This document shows positions 45,716-58,400 of a DNA stretch of 64,000 bases, piece after piece. Every line of letters begins with the position of its first letter. Position 1 is the first letter of the stretch. The notes beneath the pieces are model-generated. The model saw only the letters and a list, made by a program, of their open reading frames with translations. It did no database searches and was not told where the DNA came from. Source of the DNA: Epinephelus fuscoguttatus (Eukaryota > Chordata > Actinopteri > Perciformes > Serranidae); NCBI RefSeq assembly GCF_011397635.1, contig NC_064756.1, positions 22,002,907 to 22,066,906 of the forward strand, in the 5' to 3' direction. The translations under genes and the position numbers were made by a program.

Positions 45716-48700
45716 GTGCATTTGGAGCTAATAGCAGGAATTAATTCAATCCATTAGTAGCTACAGAAAGGGTGTCACAACAGATCTTCATGGCCCTGGT
45801 GTTTAATGAATAAATGAATATTTGTTCCGGCTTTCACGGCAAAGCATCACATGCTATCTCACACAAACACCAAAGGCACACACACCCTATTACAGTTCAT
45901 AATAGCACTCAAACAAACTGGGTTTTGATTTAAATGCACTGCAGAATTGGACAACTGAGTGACAAGTGGAATTAAGCCTTCCTATATGACAGACTATCAG
46001 CTTGTCATCCTGTGCTGGGGAAGATGCGAGCAGAGACGCATTGCATGGCGGGATCCAAAAATAGTCATTACCTTGACTGGGCTGCTAGATGAAGTCTGAA
46101 CACTGGCCCAATATCCTCCTGGAGACTGTGGCCTGTCCTTCACACCACTATCACCACCACTCACTGCACAGCTGCACGAGCGTGTGTGTGTGCGGCTGAA
46201 AACTAATGCTTGTGACTGGCCGACAATTAATTCAGCACAATTTAATTCACATTTTCAATTACCCCTTCTCTGCTGTCCTTTGAGCGTGAATGCCCTACAT
46301 GAGGAACTACCACACAAACCAGCACAGTGACATGTATCCACACACCCACGCACACACCATATCTGCAAGCATCTCCTTGGCAGGCCCGTCTGTTGCTGGG
46401 ATGTCCGTGCACGCTGCAGGAATCCATTAAGACCTCAGACTTTTTGACAAACACATTATTGGTAGATAAAATGACTTCCATATGCTGTTTGTCAGATGTC
46501 AGTGGGAAAAGATATGTATTTCATGAGAAAATCAAAAATAATGGACTTTGAGTGCGGGCCTAGCGAGCTTAGAGGCAGACAAAAATCAATACTCTAGCTG
46601 GGCGAGCGCACTCCGCAGCTCGGAGAGGTCAAAGTTGATATTTAATATTGACACATTATCTGGCAAATTAATTTAACAGGCCAACTCGATTGTCACCGCA
46701 TTAGGAACGCTTCTCTGTCAGTGATGAGAGGGGGATAAAGTGAAAGCTGAGAGAGAGAGAAAACAGACGAGAGAGGAAGAGACAGAGAGGAAAAGAAACA
46801 AGAGTGGACACAATTAAATGTACAGTATGTTCTGCTTTAAATTAGGTTATTGTTAGCTCTCTGTGGCACTGAAATGTATCGCCAACATTGCTGCCAACCA
46901 GGAAATGGGATCAAACTCAATCAGTGAAGTTTTGTTTTGTAACTGCAGATTTGAATAATAGAAAGTGACTGAGCAATGTGTGTTAACGTGCGTTTTGCAT
47001 GTCCTTGCATGTCTGCATGTGTGTGTGTGTGTGTATAAAAGAGGCAGTCAGAAAACTCACTTGCCATCTTATTACTGAAATTAGTTGGACAGACAGCAGT
47101 GCTGATGAGTGGCTCAGAATCAATAGGCTATTGTTCTCTCTAAATAGCTGTTTGTCCACTTCATTGATTAAGACCAGAGGACGAGGAGAGAAAATCAAAC
47201 CAGCCAATGAAAACAGATTTCAGCTCATCTCCTTCAGCCTTGAAGATGAGAACGTTACGCAGCAGTTACACTCCCCTGCCAGAAGAGGGAGCTGTTCAAC
47301 AACACATGTCCACATACGAGCCGGGGCCTTGGGGTATGGCAGCATTGTCTTTGTAAACTTGACTTTGGTCTACAGTTTGTCAATCAAGAGCAGCCGAGCT
47401 GAATATATTGCTGCTGCTGATTAATTCCAGTAATTGAGTGCACTAGCGTGCCAGCTAAATTACCGCAGCACTTGTTGTTGTTGTGTGGAGAAAAATAAAT
47501 AAGAAGGAAAACTAACTGCTTGTTTTATTGAGGTCTCGCAAATTGTGGCAAATCTTTGACGGTGTTTTGGAATTATATGGCAAACGGACAACTTAAAGGC
47601 ATTTAATGAATCTATTAAAAATAAAGAAAGGGCAAACTGTGCTGCTGGATTCACACACAGTGAGTGCAATAAATATATTTGGGACAGGTCATGGCAGAAA
47701 AAAGGTGACTCCCGTTTTTGTTTGGTTAGTTTAATCAAAGAATATAATATTTGTCAAAGAAAGAGATTCAAATTCACAAAGATTTACTTTAAATTACATT
47801 TTTATAGATGTTTCTCTATGTGCACCACATCACTGACACACTGCACACCCACCAGTGATACAAACGCCAGTCCTTAGAACACATGAGGATAAACATTTAT
47901 CTAACTTCTGTACCCCAAGCCCGGCTTTCACATGTGCACGCACGCGCTCGCACACAGCAACATCTCTTGGTTTCCCAGGTTTCAATATTGTGCCCTTCCC
48001 TCCTCTGCCCTCCTCCCCTCACCCCCACTACCTCTCTCCCTGCACCGCGGTAAAGATGTGTAATTCAATGCTCAATTTAGGCCTGTCTCAGTGGAGATTT
48101 TTTTGCCTGCTAATTGATAGAAATTAAGCCATTAATCAAGCCACTAGCCATCATTCAACCCAGGGAAGATGAATACAAACTTTCATAATAACCACCTTCC
48201 CCATTTTAGCCCTCATTAGCATTAATTTTTAATGTAATTATGCTATTCTTTTACACTGAGCTCATAAATTACTGCTCTTTTGTTGCTGGCTGGCCTTGTA
48301 AAATCCAAAGTAATGCTTTGTAGTCTGATCTTTAAGGCAATTACTGGCTTCTTCACTCTTTTATCTCCCTGCATTTCCAATAACCTGCTCTCTAATGATT
48401 TATCTCCGCTGTACCCCCCCCTTCCCTCCTATCCCCTTCCCCACTCTTTCTCTCTCTGCACCAGCGGCCAACTGCCCCGCTGCCAGCCTCCGCCTCCAAT
48501 CCCCCATCCGCCCACATTCTCCCCATCTCTTTACAGCAGCCCCAGATACATCAGGGATGCACACAAACACATGCACGGATGCTTGCCTCCAACAAGTTAA
48601 CTATATTAACACACTCACGCACGTGTGTATGTGTGCGCGGTAACTTTGTTTACTATCTCCTTTAGTCATTTTCCAGCTCGCCCTTCATTAGTGAATATCC

Positions 48701-51343
48701 AGCTTCAGCAATGGCGACAACACCGGGGGAATGCCAAGGTAAGAGACTGGCGCTCCATCTCACTCTCTCTCTCTTGGCTGGTCTCCTGTGGGTCTTACCT
48801 GTAGGCTAGCTGCTCTTGTTTATGTAACCCCTGAGCTGGGTAAACACACACACATACACGCATACACGCACGCAGGCACACACTCGCAGAGCTTGGCATC
48901 AAACAGCTGAGTTAAGCTTAGCAGGGCTGCGTGCTAGGGGCGATAGAGGGGCTCCGGTCTGGCCCTGTTCTCAGCAGCAGCATCCTGGCTGCATCAAAGT
49001 CTTTACCGTACGATTCTCCAGGCCCAAACAACAGGCTGCTCCAAAGCATGCCTGGGAATTGGACTGAACAACAACAGAAAAAAAAAGAAACAATAGGTTA
49101 CTTATTAAAATCCGACTGATGAGATTTCATTATCGCCACCAAATGACTCTCTGCGAGGATTTCCATTACACCGTCACTAAAACAAATAAATTAAGAAACC
49201 TAATGTGTCTGCTTGGTGTCTGGGAATGTTGCCGCTAATGAGATATTTTGTTGATATGATAGAGAAGTTTAGGCCTGTCCTGTTTAGGCTCAGAGCCATT
49301 GAGAAAGCCAGACGGCCAACTTGCTTTATTAAAAAGGTGTCTGGTGTGGGCCTTGGTTAGGTAATACTTTTAGACTGTATTGATTAGGGGCCGCTGACAG
49401 GTTCTGATGTTAGCCCTGGAAATGCATCAAGTGGCTAATGAGCAGCTATTAGGCCCATCGATTTGCTGATTTCAATTGATAGCTAGCAGGGCAAAGCTGC
49501 ACGTCAATATTTGCATAACTAATACCCTGCAGCTTTAGGCATTGAAAAACGAGACCTCAATGAGTAAGGGAGACAGAAGAGAAAGAGAGAGATACATTGA
49601 GGGAGAGAAAGAGAGGAGATGCAGATAAATACAGATCAGCAGCTCAGAGGAATGAGTGAGAAAAACATCTGAGTTACCAAAACAACCCAAATGTGAAGAA
49701 AAGCTCAACCACCATGAGTTTCCTCTTCTCTCCTCTTCTCTCCACAGAGGTTGTAGCTTGTCTATAACACACCAATGGCAGCATTGCAACAATGACAAGA
49801 TGTGACGCTGACGCCTGTGTGTGACGCCTGTGGCTGCTGGGGTCAACAGGTCACGCAAAATGAAGGGAAATTCTGACAGGCTGAGCCAGATGTCCCAAGT
49901 GTGTCCCTGAGGAGTGTCCGTAAATGTATGTATGTGTTTGTAAGTGCGTGTGGGAGCGGGTAGATGTCCAATGACAGAGCAGGTGGCTAAGCTAGTCTAA
50001 TGTGTGCTCCCATGAGACCACACATGCACATAATACGCACAGTCATTCATATATTACCTCCATCCCCCGCCTCCAAAAAAAAAAAAAAAAAAAAAAAAAA
50101 AGCCACATCTCCCAACAATGCACCTTCAACCACAAACACATACGCAGGTCGAGTGATCCCCTGCGGTGGCCACCTTGTTATCATAGTGTCAACTGGTCTC
50201 TGTGGAGTTTGCCGTCCTGTCGACTCCTGTCATTGCCATCAGGGGCCTGTCACACATCACTAATGCTCAGTTGTCTCCCTTAAAGTTCTGGTGTGGAGGG
50301 TTTAGGGGGACATATTAACAGAAATGGAATATAATATAATAGGTATGTTTTCTTAAGTGTAGAAATCCCCTGAAAATAAGAATAGTCATGTTTTCATTAC
50401 CTTAGAATGAGCCGTTTATATCTACATAAGGGGCTGGTCCTCATGTAGGGAGACCGCCATGTTACACTGCTATATGTCTTCAATAGCCCAACACTGCCTC
50501 TAGATAGGGCCAATTTTTATGTCAGCCACCATAGATAGCAGCTCCTCTGCGACCGGAGTTTTTACCTCAATCATCAAGTCCATTTGTTTTGGAAAGGAGA
50601 AGACCTCTGCGGATAATTTGGCTCCTTGTAAAAACCTCCTGAAAGTCTGAATCTTAAGGTGTCAGAGAAAAAAAGGTGGGCACACAGTATAGGTGCTGGG
50701 CAAGCAGCTCGTCTCCGACATGCAGAACAGCGTAGGAGAAACACTGTTTTGTAAAGTGAAATCATGTTCCTCAGTGTTTCTACAGGTTTAAATCACCGGT
50801 TCTAGTTGTTTTGGAGAGAAGCAGACCTCTATGGACAGTTCAGCTCACGGTCAAAACCTCCTAAATGTCTGGATCAGAGAAGAGGTGAACACATGTTAGC
50901 AGGTGCTGAGCTGACAGCCTCTCTGCAATGTGCTGAACAGTGTTGGAGAAACACTGATTCAAATCTGGTCTGTTTGCTTCGGAGAGGAGGACACCTCTGC
51001 GGATAATTCGGCTCCTGGTAAGAACCTCTTAAACAATGAACACTGAAGGAATTCAAACCGGGAGAAGTTTCAGCTGGTTGCAATCTGCAATCCTCACCAC
51101 TAGAGGCCTCTAAATCCCCCTAAATCTCACACACTGTTCCTTTATACCTCTTATATTCATAGTCAGGTCTAGAAGTTCTCTGTAACTTATGAAGAAACAC
51201 CATATATGATCACATTCTTTGGATAATGTGTCTTGAGCATTATATGACCTTAGCAGACAATGGCATGTGATATTTTTATGTTGCACCTTATATGATATCT
51301 ATTTGGCATCAGGAAATGAAGAGCAGCTGGTGACCGAGTGTCT

Positions 51344-51403
<60 letters not shown>

Positions 51404-52402
51404 CTTCTAGTGTCTCCTAGTGATAGTGATCTCCCACTCTCCAGTCAATAAAGGCCTGAATGATGAATTAAAGACCCAAACAACCTGCTAATGACAGGAT
51501 GACATGGCAGCCACGCGCCACACTCGGCTATCTCCTTCCACATCTTCACTCATCCCTCCCCACTCACCGCTTCTCTCTCTTCTGTCATTCAACCCCATTC
51601 TGCTCATCTATTCTCCCAACTTCCTCTCCTCAACTGACCCTGGATCAACTACTCTACAGTATATTCCCCCCATCCGTACCAAGAACTCCCGCTACTACAA
51701 TTAAATGCACGTGTTTAGCCTCCTCCTGTCTGTGCCCATAATGAAGTCATGGGGAGGGACAATAAATTGGCCCCGGTCTATCCTTCCATCCGTACCTCTA
51801 TCTATCATGCGCAATATCTGAAACCACAGCCTGTATTTATAAGAAATGATGATGCATGTAATTGTTTGATTCTGCCTTCAAAACTGCACTGACTCATCTG
51901 AGGACTTGCTACAGTATTTGTTTATTCATATAAATGTCACGCAAACCTCAGACATAACTTATGAGACTTTGATGAGAAAAATTTTCTGTGGGGGAAAATG
52001 ATATAACACACATGCTACGGTACAATCCCGCTTTCAAATACGCTGTTTTCATTACAGCTCAAAAAAAGCTAAGTTGCAGCATTTACTTGTAATTGGCTTG
52101 GTTGGAGGATTTACCATTCATCAGGGATGACATGTTTATTGTTGCATTGTTGACATTGTACCTATCACTATCATGGGGTATAAATAATGCACTCTTTGCA
52201 AAAAAACAAGAGTCTACCTTTTGGGAAACTAGAACAAACAAAGCTTAAAAGCATCTACTGTATATTTACTGCATTTAAGTCAGCTATTTATCTGAAATCC
52301 TAGCTAAGACCTGACTGCTCCTGCTGACCTAACTGCACGGTGCTAACTGCAAACATAGAGGGCTAACCAAAACCAGGTGGGTGTGTTTCTCTCGCTGTGT
52401 GG

Positions 52403-52436
<34 letters not shown>

Positions 52437-55370
52437 GAGAGAAAGAGAGCAGTATGAGTGTTAGCCGATGTCCTGTGCCTGGGCAGCATCACAGAATCTC
52501 ATTAAATAGTGAAGCTTTCACAGGCTGAGTGGTGAGATCTTCAAGATCACAGCCACTTTCTCTGTCGACGGGCTGGAGAGGGGGACTGGTGGCATTCTTA
52601 ACATTTTGTATTCAATTTCGTTTCCTTATATTCTATCAAATTCTTACGGAGTAAAGTTCTGCTTTTGTTAATCTTGTTATTTCAGGGCTCATATGTGAGA
52701 TGGCGTCAGCACGCTGCGAGAGCCACATATCTCAATGTCAATTTCTGTTTTTTAGGAAATGAGAGAATTTCTGTCCCTGTGACACTTTTAAACTAGATAC
52801 ACATTGGTGAGGGCTGGTTTATTAGACACTCTCGGCACACAGCATACTGAAGGACGCCTTGTATTTACTGTAAAATAGGAGAGGCTTTAAAAGAAACTGG
52901 AGAAGTGTTGTAAAGAATACAGCAGAACACAGATGAAGGAGCGTGTACCTGAAACTCTCCCTCCTCTAAATACAATAACAGCCTGTCTGTCTGCGAGACT
53001 CAAGGAGCTCTTTATTGAGCACGCTGCTGTTTTAGTGTGATTAGAATATAGAGTCCTTCCCTGCCCTTTACCAGAAATAACACGCATTTGACTGCATTAA
53101 CTTGATGTTAAACTAGGCGGTGCATATGTGTGTGTGTGTGTGTGCGCGTGTGTGTGTGTGTGTGCGTGTGTGTGTGCAGGAAAAACTGCAGCGGTGTCCA
53201 TTTTTTCGATCCCAGGCTGGTCAGCAGCTCTTTTATGAACAACTCTATAATTAGAGAAACACCAAGCAGCTAATTACTTAATTGGAGCAAGGTCTTTAAA
53301 ATGAAAATGATGTAATCTGAATCCAGGAAACCGGCTCGATTTTCACGCACGCTGATACATGACCGTCAACACACAAACAGACGCACATGCCTCGTGACCT
53401 GCAGTCTTCTTGACGTGCAACCATCAAGCAACTGACTCTTTCCCCTTAGTTGGGTTGTAATTGATTCTCCCTTTCACTCTGCTGCCTCCTGACAGGGTGT
53501 GTGTGTGTGTGTGTGTGTTGGTGAGAGAGGAAAAGGGACAGAGAGTCTGTTTGTGTGGTCTGCCACAAACTATATTAGTAAAGGTCATGGCCGCGCATGT
53601 GTGTGTGTCTGACTAGTAATTAATTAGGCAAATGCCCCCCACCTCCTCCTCTTCTGACCTCACTTGTAGACTAATAACCTTGGCACTATGTAATACATTA
53701 AACCTCTTTTTTTTCCCCTGTTGCATTCTGCCTTAATGGAAGAAATCGTGCAAAAACAACAAAACAAGAGTGACATCATCATTTGCATGCAAATCAAAAT
53801 CATCCTTCATGGCTTAAATTACAGGAAAGAAATGCATGAGTAGTTGTGTGACTATAATGCCCAGTCAGTTCTGATATGTTTGATTTCTGTCAGCTGTGCT
53901 CGTGTGAGTCCTTCTCGCTGCACACTCATTACATGTGTGCACAAGTATAAAATGGCATAGTGCTCCATGCAGTGACCCTTCCCCTCCATACTCTGACTGT
54001 CTTGTCCCTGAATGAGTTGCAGAAGAATATGGCATAGTGCAATATTTGCCTCCATGATATTTCTGTCCCCTTAAAGACAAATTAAGTAAATCTGGTTAAA
54101 TCTACATCCATGGGCATCATGTGATTCTAATCAGGCTTTGTGATATCCAGTGTACCCGACCGTATAAAAGTTTAAAACTGCTGCTAAACAGAGGTTTGAA
54201 TCAACAAACCCCAGTGGCTTTACAGTTGGACAACTCAACACTGCAAGTTTGAGTTTGTGATGGATACCCAGTTTGTCAGTAATGTATGTGGAAATACAGC
54301 TGTAGATCGGGGTCCCATGTGAACAGAGACAATAAGGGAACTGACCAATGAATGGATGACACAGGGTTTGAACCACCGACTTCATAGAATTAATGGACTT
54401 AGCCACTGTGATGTCACAAACTGGTTTGTGGACTACCGTTCTGAAGCCTCCACTTTGGCCTTTTGACCATACTTGGATGACAGTGGAGCTGTGGAGGAGC
54501 GGGCTGGATGTGACTGAGAACTCCAGGACACCGCCATGGTAGCAACTTGAGAATCACAAGATAGCCACACCCTAAAGCATACTCTGCTTTACTGTCTATT
54601 TTACTCTAAATGGGACCATCATTAACAAACATTAGATTCCATTTTGCGATGGGATCACTCTAGTAGTGATACAGCAATCCATAACTTAGAACGTATGCGG
54701 CCAGAGGCATAAAGTCGGGTGGCCAATGGCCCCTTCCCTTCTTCCTACACCCCTATTTCCATTCCTCATGCTCAGATCACACCTATCTTCAAAATCAACC
54801 TTCATTTTGATCTCAGCTACACACCTGTAAAGGTTCATGACTGCATCTTGCACAGTTGTGACGCTATCGCATTGACCTGAGCACAGTCATACTTCTTTCT
54901 GCAACCAGTGGAGCCGCCCCCTGCTGGCAATTAAAGAGAATGCAGGCACTTGAGCATTTGCTTCACTTTTCAGACCCGCAGATAACCCTTGTATTAAGTG
55001 CATTGCACAGTACAGTGTGTCATAAGTAGATTAAAAATTGCTGCTACACTTGTATCAGTATGCATTATCACTTTTTGCTACATTATGCCACCAACATACT
55101 CTGGTAAATTTCAGTGTTCAGTGCATTTCAAGTATTGATAGTTGTATGCTGTGTAACAAATAACCTTTTCACATGTACTAATGTTCACTGTCTTTTACAC
55201 AGAAGTGCAAAAAACGCCTTTATGACACGGTGTAATGCCACCAAAGCCCCCCAAAACACACACAAACATTGAGCAATCTCATTCAACCATGTGTGAAGCA
55301 CTCCAATGACACACTCATCACACACACCACATTTAAAAAAAAGACAGCCAAGCACATATTACTGGCCCCT

Positions 55371-55410
<40 letters not shown>

Positions 55411-58400
55411 TAAGTGACCTCTGATGTCTAATGACAAACCTTGCGGGGGCCACCACATGGCCAGAGCCACCCAGGATGCCAGCACTTTGACCTGCAACAG
55501 TCTGCGGGTGTGTCTAATCACAGCAGTCTGACCACCCTGTTAGACTGCACCAAGTACACTACTGCTGTGTGTGTGATCATGTCCAGACTTACACGTGTGT
55601 GTGTATCTGTGTGTGGGTGTGTGAGACACTTTCACATACTGGGAATGTTTTCTGTTAAAGCGGCAAACTAATACTCTGCCTTTAATCTCTGAATACTAAA
55701 GCTGCATTACTACAGCTGACATAGTCACGCTGATTATTTATTTAGCTACATTCAGTGTTCAATTTTCAGGATTTTCTTCTGTTAAATTACATTTTAACAA
55801 TTAATAAAAAAAAAAAGCAAAACAAAACAAAAAAGGGCCAAAAGTGTGTCGCTACAAAAAGTGTTTTTTTTTTTCTCTCTCCAGTTTCTTAATTAAATCA
55901 AGAAAAATTTTCACATTCAATATCGAATTTTAAACCAGCTGACAGTATCCTAAACCTAAATAGGATGGACGGGAAAACTGGAAAATAAATCAGCCCGGTA
56001 ACTCAGGCGAGGTTGCTGAATGTACATCGGTCTACTGGAAGCAGGTTAATTGATAAGGGTGACCCAAGAAACGATTACCAATCACAGAGGGTAAAAGGGT
56101 TCTGTCAATCATCTGTCCACTTGACCTGAATGAACACGGGATGGAAGCTCGCGTGGACAATCTCTGTGTAATCTAGCCTATGGCAGAGATAGCTGGGCTG
56201 CTATCGGGTCAAACATGTCATTCCATAGATATCCTTATAGAAATGATTACGCTATAGGTTCCATAGCTGCAGACGTGACAGCAACTCTGGGTAGCATCAG
56301 CATCCCATTACCCCGGGACAACAAAGGGTCACGTGGGGTTAGCAGAATTCAGCATGCGCCTCCACTCGTTCATGGGACCAGCAGCGCTTAGGACAGGAGG
56401 TCATCTAATCACCTTGCCGAGCCATCTCCGAGGGAGGAAAGGGGAAACGAGAGGTGGGCGTGGGGGAGGGGGAGAAATCAACTTTAAATTTGCAGTGATG
56501 AAAAATCAATAAAGCAGTAATTGCTTGGCTTATCACCGTGCAATGAAACAAATTGGGAGGAGAAGGAAGGCAAGGATAGGGCTGGCGTCCATGCTGCACG
56601 CCAGGGTTTTTTTGGCTGCAGCGTGTGGAGCTGAGCGTAGCGCGAGAGAGAGAGAGAGAGGAGAGGAGTTTGGGCTTCAGTGGGCCAAGGCAAGGAAAAA
56701 AGGTCTCCTCGTGATAATTAAATCTTCTCACACTGATTTTCTGCCAAATTTATTTCCCCAGGGACCATAACTCTGATTCAGTGCTTACAAGCCTTGCATA
56801 ACTAATCATTTCAACGTGGGGGGAACCACAAACCTGAATGAATTGGGAGGAGAGAGGAGAAAATAAAAAAAGGGAGATGGCTAGACTGAATATGTAGCAC
56901 TATTCATCTCTAAATCAATCATTATTTAGGCAGCACAAAAATCAGAAATAAGTGTGGAGTGTTCTCCTGTAAGATTCAGATTGAAACACACCTTTAAAGT
57001 GAAGGTATAATTGTCAATGTGCTCTCTTTTACACTCTCTCCGCAGTGCTATACAGGCAGAAAACATCCTTTAATTCCTGGAACAAATAGAACCCATAAAG
57101 CCAATGAAGTGTCGGTTCAATATTCCTCTGACTGTTCCTGGCATGATTGTGTTGAACATAATAACACAACAAATAAGGCCATTTATCTGAAGTAACGACA
57201 GGAGATGAGGCTAACTCCACTAATCAATACCAAATCAATACAAACCAGATTTTCTTACATCAAAATCACTGAGACAGATCTTTCTTCAGCGCAGAGTGCA
57301 CAAGAGCAATACAGTGCCTCCCTGGAGCCCTGAGGTAGATCATATAGCCGGTGGAAAGAATACAGTTTAAAAAAAAAAAAAAAAGTATAATGCTCTACCC
57401 TGAGAGAGGATGCTGGGAACTATAATTATAGCTTGGTATAATTCAGACACTCTCCTTATTGAATCCTCATGTTTTAGTTAATGTGATGAGATCATGGACA
57501 CCAGATCACTCGTGTTTACCAGCGGATGAATTTCACCGCTTGTCCTTCAAGTGGCAGCCCGGGCAGCGTCGATGCTGCTCGTCGAGGTAGCGTGGCACGC
57601 CACACCATGGCCCCAGTAATTAAAACATTTAAAGCAGAGCCAGCCCCCCTGTGCTCCCGGGGTGTGATATGGGGGTCACGCGCCTGTAGATTCTAATTTG
57701 CGCACCATTTGTATTCATGACAGGCACGTGCTAAATATTTAACAGCAGCCCGGCAGGAGTTTTGTATTGTTAGGCTTTCCAGGTCAAATAATTTGATTTC
57801 AAGGCAGATTACATTAAGCGTCAATGTCCAAGCCACCACTCTCACTTGCCTCTCATTTCCTGTCTTTTATTACAACCGAGATAGGCCAGAACTGAAGGGA
57901 TATAGCTTTGGATTATACAAGAGCTTGTTATCCGTGGATTAGTTATTATTTTCAATTAGAAAAGGGATCACATCGTTTATTATGGAAGCACACACCCACA
58001 CTGGTATCGCATGCAGATGCTTGCATGCCGAGCGGAAATTTTAGCTGACTGACAAATTGTCTAGCCGAGCATGTAATCACACCTAACAAGAGAAATATTA
58101 CTCCAAACAACTGTCCGTGCGGGCTCATGCACCCTTAATACTTCACTTGTATTAATTTGACCAACAGATGCTAAAAATATGTGTTCTGTCTTTATTCTAT
58201 ATGTTGAACAAGCAAGGCAAGAAACCAAATCCAGACATTTTCTGTGTCAGCCGAGGCCCTGTGGTGATTGACAACAGAGCTAGTTAAACGGTGATGAGGC
58301 GTTAATGGATGCTAGGTCGAGGAAGTGGAGGGTGGGTTGGGGGTGGGGGGGGGTGAGCAGGAGGGGGTCTGTGGCTGAATATTTAATGGTCATATAATTC

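Noticed and set aside
46999-47424. 141-codon open frame on the plus strand in the large rsrc1 intron
   Set aside because: It starts inside a GT repeat (CVCVC residues), has no domain and no coding-like codon pattern.
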